From assembly GCF_023101685.1 (NCBI RefSeq), contig NZ_CP082164.1, positions 5,394,001-5,458,000 of the forward strand: a stretch of 64,000 nt of DNA, in the 5' to 3' direction. Each line of letters starts with the position of its first letter. The stretch's first letter is position 1. Below the pieces are notes generated by a model. That model made no database searches and was not told the origin of the DNA. It was given only the letters and a program-made list of their open reading frames with translations. Position numbers and translations under genes: made by a program. Below, in pieces: positions 43,667 through 55,438 of the stretch. The stretch comes from Bradyrhizobium sp. 186 (GTDB lineage Bacteria; Pseudomonadota; Alphaproteobacteria; Rhizobiales; Xanthobacteraceae).

Positions 43667-43696
43667 TGGCGAATAGAGCAGCCTACCTATTCGCCA
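43667..43696. repeat. Inverted repeat just after gyrA
   Basis: GGCGAATAG (43668-43676) and CTATTCGCC (43687-43695) are a perfect inverted repeat next to GGCGAAT direct repeats, five bases past the gyrA stop. It may terminate gyrA transcripts although no T tract follows. Confidence 0.65.
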
Positions 43697-43700
43697 CTCG

Positions 43701-46430
43701 CTACTCCCCATTCGCGCCGTTGCTCTCCGCCTCTTCCGTGATGTGCTCGACCGAGACGACGTGCTCGTCCTCGGCGGTATCGAACACGATCACACCCTGG
43801 GTCGAGCGGCCGGCGATGCGGATGCCTTCGACAGGACAGCGGATCAGCTGGCCCTTGTCGGTGACAAGCATGATCTGGTCGGCTTCTTCCACCGGGAAGG
43901 ACGCCACAAGGTTGCCGTTGCGGTTGTTGACGCTCATGGCGACGATGCCTTTGCCGCCGCGGCCGGTGGTGCGGTACTCGTAGGACGAGGTCCGCTTGCC
44001 GAAGCCGTTGACGGACACCGTCAACACCACCTGCTCATGCGCGGACATCTCGATGTAGCGTTCCTGGGCGAGCTGGAAGCTGCCGGAGGTCTCCTCGGCC
44101 TCGGCATCCGCGGCGGGTTCCTCGGCCGCAGCCTCGCCCACCACCGCGCGGCGCATCTTCAGGTACGCCGAGCGTTCGTCCGAGGTGGTCTCGACATGGC
44201 GCAGGATCGCCAGCGAAATCACCTTGTCGCCGTCCGCAAGCGCAATACCGCGCACGCCCATCGAGGTGCGCCCGGTGAACACGCGCACGTCGGTGACGGG
44301 GAAGCGGATGCACTGGCCGCCGGCGCCGGTGAGCAGCACGTCGTCGCGTTCGGTGCAGATCTGCACGTCGACGATCGCTTCATTGTCGTCGAGCTTCATG
44401 GCGATGATGCCGGAGCGGCGGACGTCGACGAAGTCGGACAGCTTGTTGCGCCGGACATTGCCGCCGGTGGTCGCGAACATCACGTCGAGCTGGCCCCAGG
44501 TCGATTCATCCTCCGGCAGCGGCATGATGGTGGTGATGCGCTCGCCCTGCTCCAGCGGCAGGATGTTGATCAGCGCCTTGCCGCGCGCGTTCGGCGCGGC
44601 CATCGGCAGGCGCCAGACCTTCACCTTGTAGACCTGGCCACGCGACGAGAAGAACAGCATGGGCGTGTGCGTGGAGGCGACGAACAGGCGGCTGACAAAA
44701 TCCTCGTCGCGGGTCTGCATGCCGGCGCGGCCCTTGCCGCCGCGGCGCTGGGCCCGATAAGCCGACAGAGGCACGCGCTTGACGTAACCGGCGTGCGAGA
44801 CGGTGACGACCATTTCCTCGCGCTGGATCAGGTCCTCGTCCTCGACCTCGCCCTCCTGCTCGATGATCACGGTGCGGCGCGGGGTGGCGAACTCGGCCTT
44901 CACCTCGGCGAGTTCGGTCTTGACGATGTCCAGCACGCGGGCGCGCGAGCGCAGGATGTCGAGATAATCGCCGATCTCGCTGGCGAGCTTGTCGAGTTCT
45001 TCGCGGATTTCGTCGCGGCCGAGCGCGGTGAGGCGCTGAAGACGCAGGTCGAGAATGGCCCTGGCCTGCTCCATCGACAGCCGGATGGTGCCGTCATCGC
45101 TGATGCGGTGGCGAGGATCGTCGATCAACGTCAGCATATCCTCGACGTCCCGTGCCGCCCAGTCGCGCGACATCAGGGCGTCGCGCGCGGTGGTCGGGTC
45201 GGGTGAGGTACGAATGACGCGAATGATCTCGTCGATATTGGCAACGGCGATGGCGAGACCGACCAAAATATGCGCGCGGTCGCGCGCCTTGCCCAACAAG
45301 AACTTGGTCCGCCGCGTGACGACCCGCTCACGGAAGTCGACGAAGATGGCGAGCAAGTCTTTCAGATGCATGATCCGCGGCCGACCACTGTCGAGCGCCA
45401 CCATATTGACACCGAAGCTCGTCTGCAGCGGCGTGAACCTGTAGAGCTGGTTCAGCACCACATCGGGCACGGCGTCGCGCTTCAGCTCGATGACGACGCG
45501 GAAGCCGTCGCGGTCGGATTCATCGCGCAGATCGGCGATGCCCTCGATCTTCTTCTCCTTGACCAGTTCGGCGATGCGCTCGACCATCGTCGCCTTGTTC
45601 ACCTGGTACGGAATCTCGGTGATGATGAGCGCCTCGCGCTCCTTGCGGATGGTGTCGATCGTGACCTTGCCGCGCATCACGACCGAGCCACGGCCCAGAT
45701 GGTAGCCGGCGCGGATGCCCGCCCGTCCGAGAATGATGCCGCCGGTTGGAAAATCCGGTCCGGGAACGATGTTGATCAGCTCGTCGATGGTGAGCGCGGG
45801 ATTGTCGATCAGCGCCACGCAGGCATCGATGACTTCGCCAAGATTGTGCGGCGGAATGTTCGTGGCCATGCCGACGGCGATGCCGCCGGCGCCGTTGACC
45901 AGGAGATTGGGGAATTTGGCCGGAAGAACCGACGGCTCTGTCTCGTTGTTGTCGTAGTTCGGCTGGAAATCGACGGTGTCCTTGTCGATATCGGCCAGCA
46001 GGGCCAGCGCCGACTTGGTCAGTCGCGCTTCGGTATAACGATAAGCGGCAGGCGGATCGCCATCGACCGAGCCGAAATTGCCCTGACCGTCGATCAACGG
46101 CACGCGCATCGAGAAGTCCTGCGCCATGCGGACCATGGCGTCGTAGATCGATTGGTCGCCGTGCGGATGATACTTACCGATGACGTCGCCGACCACGCGG
46201 GCGGACTTCACGTACTTCTTGTCGGGCGTGTGGCCCTGCTCGTGCATCGAGTACAGGATGCGGCGGTGCACCGGCTTCAGTCCGTCGCGGGCATCAGGCA
46301 ACGCACGCGCCACGATCACGCTCATGGCGTAATCGAGGTAGGACTTCTTCATCTCCTCGAAGATCGAGACGGGGCGAATGTCCGAGGGTTGCGCCGGCTG
46401 GTCGCCGGGCTTGTTGTCGTCGTCAGCCAA
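43701..46430 (-). CDS. gyrA: DNA gyrase subunit A
   Basis: 909 residues. The start is TTG 46430 ([20 protein letters not shown]); no ATG fits and no strong Shine-Dalgarno is seen. The catalytic Tyr is at about 132 in YRYTEARLT. The GyrA box QRRGGKG is present and the six-bladed C-terminal DNA-wrapping domain ([34 protein letters not shown]) is complete. At the position of E. coli Ser83 this protein has Gln ([10 protein letters not shown]), which could lower quinolone sensitivity. Normal length for alphaproteobacteria. Confidence 0.97.
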   Translation of the reverse strand: MADDDNKPGDQPAQPSDIRPVSIFEEMKKSYLDYAMSVIVARALPDARDGLKPVHRRILYSMHEQGHTPDKKYVKSARVVGDVIGKYHPHGDQSIYDAMVRMAQDFSMRVPLIDGQGNFGSVDGDPPAAYRYTEARLTKSALALLADIDKDTVDFQPNYDNNETEPSVLPAKFPNLLVNGAGGIAVGMATNIPPHNLGEVIDACVALIDNPALTIDELINIVPGPDFPTGGIILGRAGIRAGYHLGRGSVVMRGKVTIDTIRKEREALIITEIPYQVNKATMVERIAELVKEKKIEGIADLRDESDRDGFRVVIELKRDAVPDVVLNQLYRFTPLQTSFGVNMVALDSGRPRIMHLKDLLAIFVDFRERVVTRRTKFLLGKARDRAHILVGLAIAVANIDEIIRVIRTSPDPTTARDALMSRDWAARDVEDMLTLIDDPRHRISDDGTIRLSMEQARAILDLRLQRLTALGRDEIREELDKLASEIGDYLDILRSRARVLDIVKTELAEVKAEFATPRRTVIIEQEGEVEDEDLIQREEMVVTVSHAGYVKRVPLSAYRAQRRGGKGRAGMQTRDEDFVSRLFVASTHTPMLFFSSRGQVYKVKVWRLPMAAPNARGKALINILPLEQGERITTIMPLPEDESTWGQLDVMFATTGGNVRRNKLSDFVDVRRSGIIAMKLDDNEAIVDVQICTERDDVLLTGAGGQCIRFPVTDVRVFTGRTSMGVRGIALADGDKVISLAILRHVETTSDERSAYLKMRRAVVGEAAAEEPAADAEAEETSGSFQLAQERYIEMSAHEQVVLTVSVNGFGKRTSSYEYRTTGRGGKGIVAMSVNNRNGNLVASFPVEEADQIMLVTDKGQLIRCPVEGIRIAGRSTQGVIVFDTAEDEHVVSVEHITEEAESNGANGE

Positions 46431-46780
46431 GGGGGAATCCGGTGAGTTTTTATCTGGGAATCATATAGCGCATCGGGCCCCTGATAACCACCCTTGCGGG
46501 CTCTCGGGAAGTCCTTTTTCCGCTTATTTTTCCAATAACTTAGGGCCTTACGAGCAGCGCTTGGGAAGGGCCCGGAACAGGCTTTCCAAAACCGCCTGTA
46601 ACACGTGGAAAACTGTGCGGCGAGTGAGCCCGTTTGCCGTGACGTAATCCGAGCTCAACCCAAACATGAAGCGGGCCCGGAAATCCCGAGCCCTTCCTGC
46701 CGACTAGCAAGATTTGCTGACACGACGTGTGAAGCGCCGCCCCATCCAGCCGGCGCGTCCTCGTCGTGCGATCCGCGTTC
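46431..46780. other. Intergenic between ssb and gyrA
   Basis: No supported gene. A G/C-rich imperfect hairpin (GGGCTCGG against CCGGGCCC, around 46673-46695 on the minus strand) lies about 90 bases past the ssb stop and may end ssb transcripts. Confidence 0.5.
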
Positions 46781-47275
46781 TCAGAACGGGATATCGTCGT
46801 CCATGTCGCTGTTGCGGCCACCGCCGGCGGCGGCAACGGGACGGCGCGGCGCGCTGCTGACGGGACCAGAGGAGCCGAAATCGCCGCCCGGCTCGTCGCC
46901 GAAGTTGCCGCCTGCCCCGCCGCTACGGCCATCGAGCATCGTGAGGGTCGAGTTGAAGCCCTGAAGCACCACCTCGGTGGAGTACTTCTCCACACCGCTC
47001 TGGTCGGTCCATTTGCGGGTCTGGAGCGCGCCCTCGATGTAAATCTTGGCGCCCTTCTTCAGATACTGCTCGGCAACCTTGCAGAGCCCTTCATTGAAGA
47101 TCACGACGCGGTGCCATTCGGTCTTTTCCTTACGCTCGCCGGTCGCCTTGTCGCGCCAGGTCTCCGAGGTGGCAATGCTCAAATTCGCAATCGGCCGCCC
47201 GTCCTGGGTGCGGCGGATTTCCGGATCCTTGCCGAGATTTCCAACCAGAATGACCTTGTTGACGCTTCCCGCCAT
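46781..47275 (-). CDS. ssb: Single-stranded DNA-binding protein
   Basis: 164 residues, start ATG 47275. N-terminal OB fold ([57 protein letters not shown]). Glycine-rich linker and acidic tip MDDDIPF, which recruits partner proteins. An SOS box lies at 47430-47444 upstream. Confidence 0.97.
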   Translation of the reverse strand: MAGSVNKVILVGNLGKDPEIRRTQDGRPIANLSIATSETWRDKATGERKEKTEWHRVVIFNEGLCKVAEQYLKKGAKIYIEGALQTRKWTDQSGVEKYSTEVVLQGFNSTLTMLDGRSGGAGGNFGDEPGGDFGSSGPVSSAPRRPVAAAGGGRNSDMDDDIPF

Positions 47276-47724
47276 CTCCGCTCTCCACTCCGAATGCCAC
47301 TGAATCTCACAAGGCCGGGCCGCGCGCCCGCGGTCCTCGGCCCCCTGTTGCCGACCCTATACGCTTGCGAGGGCCGATCAGGCCGTTACGCCTCAGGTTA
47401 TCCCCAAATATAGCATTGACCTGAATTTTGTTCCAGATTTGTTCTTAGGAAGTCCTGCCGCTGAATCTGCGGGCGGGACGCACAAATGCGCAGCGAAAAT
47501 GCAAGGTGCCCGGTGGAACCTTTTTGGGTTCCCGCAAAGCAGGAAAACTACTTAACATTCATCAAGTTAGAGGCGCCTCCATTGCCCCGCGAGTGTTGCA
47601 TTTCGGAGACGGACTCTGCCCATTGCTTGGGCTACGGTTGCCTTGGACTTAATTCATATGGGCGTCACGCCTGATCAGCCGCTTCGGGGATAACAAGAAG
47701 CGGACGAACCTGGGGAGACTGGCA
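47276..47724. other. Divergent intergenic between ssb and a porin locus
   Basis: Contains the LexA box at 47430. A short frame at 47486-47674 has no ribosome site and unusual composition, so I do not call it. Porin promoter boxes are not obvious. Confidence 0.6.
47430..47444 (-). promoter_or_regulatory. LexA (SOS) box for ssb
   Basis: GTTCCAGATTTGTTC is a perfect GTTC-N7-GTTC direct repeat (GAAC-N7-GAAC on the minus strand), the known alphaproteobacterial SOS motif, 155 bases upstream of the ssb start. Confidence 0.85.
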
Positions 47725-48500
47725 ATGAATAAGCTTTTATTTGGTGCAATCGGTGCAGTGGCGTTGGGCCTGTCGGCTCCCGCAAGCGCGGCGGATATGG
47801 CGGCGCGTCCCTACACGAAGGCTCCGGCGCCGATGGTCGCGACCATCTATGACTGGAGCGGCTTCTACATCGGCATCAACGGCGGCGGCGGGTCGAGCCA
47901 CAAGTGCTGGGACTTCGTTGCGCCGGTGACCGGCGTTCTGGTAGGCGAAGGCTGTCACAACGCGACAGGCGGCACTGTCGGCGGCCAGATCGGCTATCGC
48001 TGGCAGTCGGCTAACTGGGTGTTCGGCCTCGAAGGCCAAGGCAACTGGGCCGACTTCCGGGGCGACAACGTGAGCACCCTCTTCCCTGGTAGCGCACTGG
48101 TCACCGGTGATCGCAACCGTTCTCGCATCGATTCTTTCGGCCTGATCACTGGTCAGGTTGGTTACGCCTGGAACAACGTGCTGTGAAGGGCGGCGGCGCC
48201 GTGGTCGGTGACAAGTACGACGTCTATGCCGCCGCAGGTACGCCCGGCGCGGGCGCGCTGCTGGCTTCGGCACGTGAAACTCGCTGGGGCGGGGCGGTCG
48301 GTGCCGGTCTGGAATTCGGCTTCGCGCCGAACTGGTCGGTGGGCGTTGAGTACGATCACATCTTCCTGGGCCATCGCACGATCGGCTTCACCACGCCCGC
48401 GGGCGTGGCGTTCGGGAGCGATCGAATCGGCCAGGACGTCGATATCGGCCTCATCCGGGTGAACTACCGCTGGGGCGGCCCGTTGATCGCAAGATACTGA
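47725..48500 (+). pseudogene. Omp31-type outer membrane protein with a frameshift
   Basis: ATG 47725 gives signal peptide MNKLLFGAIGAVALGLSAPA and DWSGFYIGINGGGG. The first frame stops at 48184-48186 after YAWNNVL. The second part (KGGGAVVGDKYDVYAAAGTP, ending INYRW-type VNYRWGGPLIARY) reads in another frame to 48500. Intact paralogues have NQVLFYGTGGYAW or DRVLLYAKGGAAF here, so about seven bases (in a GTGCTG/GTG context) appear deleted. A hairpin terminator follows, the same as behind the next porin. Confidence 0.85.
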
Positions 48501-48526
48501 TATCCGTCTGATATCACTGGGAGATC

Positions 48527-48554
48527 AAAGGCCGGCCTCGCGCCGGCCTTTTTG
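48527..48554 (+). terminator. Rho-independent terminator after the porin pseudogene
   Basis: AGGCCGGC/GCCGGCCT with CTCGC loop, then TTTTT. Identical in the stem to the terminator at 49451. Confidence 0.9.
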
Positions 48555-48731
48555 CTGCGCACAGGCGGGACAATAGGCCAGTCACTGCTACCTTTCAAGC
48601 TAGCTGTGGCTTTTCGGGTACACAACTTGCGGCTTCACTGGTGTAGATACGACATCAGTTGGACCACAGCGTCCGATGTCTTTCCGCTCGCGGAAGGCAA
48701 CAACAGAAACTGGGACTGGGATTAGGTTGAA

Positions 48732-49421
48732 ATGAAGAAGGTTTTGTTGGCTTCGGCCTGTTTGTTCGCTCTCGCCGCCCCCGCTTCGGCGGCCGATCTC
48801 GCGGCGCGCCCCTACACTAAGGCTCCGGTGGCTGTGGCCTCGGTCTACAACTGGACCGGCTTCTACCTCGGTATCGTCGGAGGCGGCGCCTGGGAAAACG
48901 GTTCGGGCGACCCGAAGATGAAGGGCGGCTTCGTCGGCGGCACCGCCGGTTACAACTGGCAGACCGGCAATGTCGTGTTCGGCCTCGAGGCTGATGGCGC
49001 CTGGGCTGACGTCAGCGCTTCGGCGACTGGCGCCACCGTTGTCCCCGGCTTCGGTGTTGTTACCGCGACGGCGAGCTCGAAGACCGATGCGATGGGCACC
49101 GTGCGCGGCCGCATCGGCTACGCCGTCAATCAGGTCCTGTTCTACGGCACCGGCGGCTACGCCTGGATCGACAACAAGATCACCCTCTCCGCACTCGGCG
49201 TGACCGCGTCGGACAGCAAGTGGCACTCCGGCTGGACCGTTGGTGCCGGCGTCGAAGCGTTCTTCGCGCCGCAGTGGTCGGTCAAGGGCGAGTACCTCTA
49301 TCGCAGCCTCGGCGGCGAGACCTATTTCTCGGGCGCCCTGCCCACCGGCACGCTCAACTTCCACACCGTGCAGGTCGGCGTGAACTATCACTTCAACGGC
49401 CCGATCGTCGCGAAGTACTGA
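48732..49421 (+). CDS. Omp31-type outer membrane protein, intact
   Basis: 229 residues, start ATG 48732. Signal peptide MKKVLLASACLFALAAPASA, then ADLAARPYTKAP and VYNWTGFYLGIVGGG. Strand sequences (FGLEADGAWADVS, RIGYAVNQVLFYGTGGYAW, VGAGVEAFFAPQWSVKGEYL) and end VNYHFNGPIVAKY fit the eight-stranded family. Its neighbour upstream is a broken paralogue in the same orientation. Confidence 0.93.
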   Translation: MKKVLLASACLFALAAPASAADLAARPYTKAPVAVASVYNWTGFYLGIVGGGAWENGSGDPKMKGGFVGGTAGYNWQTGNVVFGLEADGAWADVSASATGATVVPGFGVVTATASSKTDAMGTVRGRIGYAVNQVLFYGTGGYAWIDNKITLSALGVTASDSKWHSGWTVGAGVEAFFAPQWSVKGEYLYRSLGGETYFSGALPTGTLNFHTVQVGVNYHFNGPIVAKY

Positions 49422-49450
49422 TCTTCGTCTCCGACGCTATCGCGTTACGA

Positions 49451-49480
49451 AAGGCCGGCCTCGCGCCGGCCTTTTTGTTT
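49451..49480 (+). terminator. Rho-independent terminator after the intact porin
   Basis: AGGCCGGC/GCCGGCCT, CTCGC loop, then TTTTTGTTTT. Same hairpin as at 48527, as expected if the porins arose by tandem duplication. Confidence 0.92.
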
Positions 49481-49587
49481 TGACGGCACGTTCCCGCGCC
49501 GTTCCGCAAGCCCCTCCTGCTGCCAGATGCCGCCAGCGCACCAACAATCCGTTGACGATTCGCAACTCGCACTGGAAATCCGTCCCC

Positions 49588-49602
49588 GTTCTTCCTACGT
49601 TC
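49588..49602 (+). promoter_or_regulatory. LexA (SOS) box for uvrA
   Basis: GTTCTTCCTACGTTC is a perfect GTTC-N7-GTTC, 99 bases upstream of the uvrA start. It is the same arrangement as the ssb box. Confidence 0.88.
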
Positions 49603-49700
49603 GCTGACATACCCATCGGCGCCGATCCCGGTTCCGGGCGAAGCGCGCCTTTTACGTTGGCGCGATCGCGCGCCTTTGGGATTCCTTGAGGACCACCAGG

Positions 49701-52679
<2,979 letters not shown>

Positions 52680-52735
52680 GATCGCTCCGCCTCGTCCCGG
52701 AGGGCTTTCGGAGAACATGCGAGTGAGCGTCCGCG

Positions 52736-53059
52736 ATGCCCAGCCGAACCTACACGCTCTTTCGCAGCGCCATCCTTGCCGAGCAGCAGGTGACCTGCAT
52801 CTATGAGAGTCGCTATCGCGAGCTCTGCCCGCATATCATCGGGACCAACAAAAGCGGTGAGGAAGCCGTGCTGGCCTGGCAATTTGGCGGTGAGAGCAGC
52901 GGTCCACTGCCACAATGGCGATGCCTGAAGCTGGCCAATGTCAGTGATGCCCGCGCGCGCGTTGGCCGCTGGCACGAGGGCGGCTCTCACCGAACTACTC
53001 AGACCTGCGTCAGCAACATCGATCTCGACATCAATGTTCACGTGCGCAAGTTGCGGTGA
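52736..53059 (+). CDS. Small WYL-like hypothetical protein
   Basis: 107 residues, start ATG 52736. A basic, beta-rich protein; ILAEQQVTCIYESRYRELCP, then EEAVLAWQFGGESSGPLPQW and the C-terminal DLDINVHVRKLR resemble WYL-domain-type proteins I recall in Bradyrhizobium. No helix-turn-helix. Function unknown; possibly ligand or nucleic-acid binding. Located 56 bases after uvrA. Confidence 0.65.
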   Translation: MPSRTYTLFRSAILAEQQVTCIYESRYRELCPHIIGTNKSGEEAVLAWQFGGESSGPLPQWRCLKLANVSDARARVGRWHEGGSHRTTQTCVSNIDLDINVHVRKLR

Positions 53060-53090
53060 GCCGCGCCCCTCCGGCGCGTGATCTGACGCG

Positions 53091-53439
53091 CTACAAGGGG
53101 CGAGATCGGAAGCGGACCTCGTCAATCACCACATAACGCCCGAACAGTTGCTGGCCGAACTGGTCCACGGCCTCTAGCAAGCGCGCCCTCACAAATTGCC
53201 CATTTTCCGGATCGATGCGCAGCAGTACCAGGCCCGGAACGGCTTGCCCGCGACGGAAAACAAGCTCGCCGAAATCTTTGTCGACCGTAAAAAGAAGGCG
53301 CTTCCCGGGATGCCAATGCGATGACTTCCACATCACTCAGGCTGGCAGCAAACTCGGCGATATAAAGCACGTCGTGGCCAGCGCTGCGCAGCTCTCGAAC
53401 CAGAGATACTGTGACGCACTCGTCCGCCAGCCAGCGCAC
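53091..53439 (-). pseudogene. DUF5615 PIN-like toxin with a frameshift
   Basis: GTG 53439 starts VRWLADECVTVSLVRELRSA, then GHDVLYIAEFAASLSDVEVI; the frame shifts at about 53307-53311. The second part (KRLLFTVDKDFGELVFRRGQ, ending VIDEVRFRSRPL) reads in another frame. The PIN-like acidic motifs are split between the frames. It is adjacent to the DUF433 gene with a three-base gap, the usual order. Real inactivation or a base error. Confidence 0.8.
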
Positions 53440-53442
53440 GCG

Positions 53443-53664
53443 TCAACGATAAATGATATCTTCGTCGGCCAAATAGTCGGCCGCAAAGGCCTGTGCAGCA
53501 CGAACGTCTTCCGGCGTGAGCCGCGGGTGCTCCGAGATGACGGCTTCGGTTGTCATACCGGCGCCGAGCCCGCGCAGCACCAGCTCAACCGGTACACGCG
53601 TCCCGCGGATCACAGGCTTGCCGTCCATGATCGCCGGGTTGATTTCAATCCGCTCGTGCCGCAT
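53443..53664 (-). CDS. DUF433 antitoxin
   Basis: 73 residues, start ATG 53664. DUF433 pattern: MDGKPVIRGTRVPVELVLRG, then MTTEAVISEHPRLTPEDVRA and AAQAFAADYLADE, a winged helix-type DNA binder. DUF433 and DUF5615 genes form type II toxin-antitoxin modules in many bacteria. Confidence 0.88.
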   Translation of the reverse strand: MRHERIEINPAIMDGKPVIRGTRVPVELVLRGLGAGMTTEAVISEHPRLTPEDVRAAQAFAADYLADEDIIYR

Positions 53665-53737
53665 GGCTGTCCTCGAAGGCTGTCGGACGATAGGATAATC
53701 AAGCTCGTCTGTCAGTGGGTCTCAAATTCCCCCTTTT

Positions 53738-55333
53738 ATGCCCTACTCCCTCGCCATCTTCGACCTCGACGGCACGCTGGCCGACAGCTTCCCGTGGTTC
53801 CTGCGCACCATCAACGGCGTCGCCGACCGCTTCGGCTTCCGCCGTGTCGTGGATGAGGATGTCGAGGGGCTGCGGCATGCCTCGACCCGCGAGATCCTCA
53901 ACCAGCTCGAGGTGCCCTTGTGGAAGCTGCCGGCGATCGCGCAGCATGCGCGGCGACTGAAGGCTGGGGCTGCGGCCGAGATCTCTCTGTTTGTCGGCGT
54001 CGAGACGATGCTGCGCGAACTCGCCGAGCACGGCGTGCAATTGGCACTGGTGACGTCCGACAGCGAGGCCAATGCACGCGAAAAACTCGGCGATGCAGCG
54101 GCTCTGTTCTCGCATTTCGACTGCGCCGCCTCGGTGTTCGGTAAGCCAGCGAAATTCCGCCGCGTGATCCGGCGCGCCGGCGTGGCCCCGGCAGAGGTCA
54201 TCGCGATCGGCGACGAGGTCCGCGACATCGAGGCGGCGCGGGCTGTCGGCATTGCCTGCGGCGCTGTCAGTTGGGGCTATGCCGCACCGGCGGCGTTGCA
54301 GGCGCTTGCGCCTGATCACATGTTCACGCAGATGGATGAGATTGCGGACATCGTTTGCCGGATTCCGCAAGGCCTGATCCGCAATCGACACGCCCGGCCC
54401 AGGGAGACGGTGATGACACTCACGGACACAGCTCGCCTCAAACTCCTGGAGCCGCCAGTCGGTAAGGTGCGCGTGGTGCTGGACACTGATACTTACAACG
54501 AGATCGACGATCAGTTTGCGCTCGTCCAGATGCTGCTGTCGAAGGACCGCTTCGACGTCGAAGCGATCTATGCCGCACCGTTTTTCAACACACGCGCGGA
54601 CGGTCCCGGCCACGGCATGGAGCTGAGCTATCAGGAAATCCTGCGTCTGCTGGAGCGGCTGAATATCGCAGCCGAAGGCCTGGTACATCGCGGCGTCACC
54701 GACTATGTTGGCCGCGGCAAGACGGCGCAGGCTGCACCCGCCGTAGACGACCTCGTCGCCCGCGCGCGCGCAGGCTCCCCTGACAATCCGCTCTACGTCG
54801 TTGCCATCGGCGCCATCAGCAACGTCGCCTCGGCGCTTCTCAAGGCCCCCGACATCATCGACCGCACCGTGGTGGTCTGGCTTGGCGGCCATGCGCTCGA
54901 ATGGCCGCACACGATCGAGTTCAATCTCAAGCAGGACGTCGGCGGCGCGCAAGTGCTGCTCGACAGCGGCGTGCCGCTCGTTCTCGTGCCGTGCAAGGGC
55001 GTCACCTCGCACCTTCACAGCACGGTGCCGGAGATCGAGCGCTACGTCGAACCGCACGGCAGCATCGGCGCGTTCCTCGCTCAGAGATTCAAGGAGTATT
55101 CATCCGATCATCTGGGTTGGGCGAAGGAAATCTGGGACATGGCACCCGTCGGCTGGCTCCTCAATCCCGATTGGGCGCCGAGCGTCATCATTCCGGCCCC
55201 GATCGTGACCGAGCAGATGACGTGGAGCATCGATCGCAGACGGCACGCGATCCGCTACGTGACCTACGTGGATCGCAACCCGATCCTGAAGGACTTTTTC
55301 CTGAAGCTGAAGGCGTTTGCCGGATCGAAATAG
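53738..55333 (+). CDS. HAD phosphatase fused to a nucleoside hydrolase
   Basis: 531 residues, start ATG 53738. Residues 1-215 are a HAD domain (FDLDGTLADSFPWFLRTING; Thr in VTSDSEANAREKL; Lys in GKPAKFRRVI; GDEVRDIEAARAVGI). From about Met226 (MTLTDTARLKLLEPPVGKVR) a nucleoside hydrolase follows with the metal motif DTDTYNEIDDQFA and GAISNVASALL. The second ATG (54414) has a ribosome site (AGGGAGACGGTG), so the hydrolase could also be made alone. The fusion may reflect loss of a stop. The order suggests nucleotide dephosphorylation then base release. Confidence 0.87.
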   Translation: MPYSLAIFDLDGTLADSFPWFLRTINGVADRFGFRRVVDEDVEGLRHASTREILNQLEVPLWKLPAIAQHARRLKAGAAAEISLFVGVETMLRELAEHGVQLALVTSDSEANAREKLGDAAALFSHFDCAASVFGKPAKFRRVIRRAGVAPAEVIAIGDEVRDIEAARAVGIACGAVSWGYAAPAALQALAPDHMFTQMDEIADIVCRIPQGLIRNRHARPRETVMTLTDTARLKLLEPPVGKVRVVLDTDTYNEIDDQFALVQMLLSKDRFDVEAIYAAPFFNTRADGPGHGMELSYQEILRLLERLNIAAEGLVHRGVTDYVGRGKTAQAAPAVDDLVARARAGSPDNPLYVVAIGAISNVASALLKAPDIIDRTVVVWLGGHALEWPHTIEFNLKQDVGGAQVLLDSGVPLVLVPCKGVTSHLHSTVPEIERYVEPHGSIGAFLAQRFKEYSSDHLGWAKEIWDMAPVGWLLNPDWAPSVIIPAPIVTEQMTWSIDRRRHAIRYVTYVDRNPILKDFFLKLKAFAGSK

Positions 55334-55347
55334 GCTGAATGCGGTCG

Positions 55348-55373
55348 CCCGGATGAGCGCAGCGATATCCGGG
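55348..55373. repeat. REP-like hairpin, first of a pair
   Basis: CCCGGAT/ATCCGGG around GAGCGCAGCGAT. Lies in the convergent gap between the fusion gene and the beta-propeller gene. Confidence 0.75.
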
Positions 55374-55394
55374 GCGTCAGCGTACGAAACGGCT

Positions 55395-55420
55395 CCCGCA
55401 TGTCGCTTCGCTCATGCGGG
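55395..55420. repeat. REP-like hairpin, second of a pair
   Basis: CCCGCATG/CATGCGGG around TCGCTTCGCT. The loop (TCGCTTCGCT) is complementary to the loop type of the first hairpin (AGCGCAGCGA), giving an inverted pair. Confidence 0.75.
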
Positions 55421-55438
55421 CTACGGGAAAATAATGCC

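Noticed and set aside
43743..46445. Two long plus-strand frames over gyrA
   Set aside because: Antisense shadows of gyrA.
47486..47674. 62-codon frame upstream of the porin pseudogene
   Set aside because: No ribosome site, and it lies in the expected promoter region.
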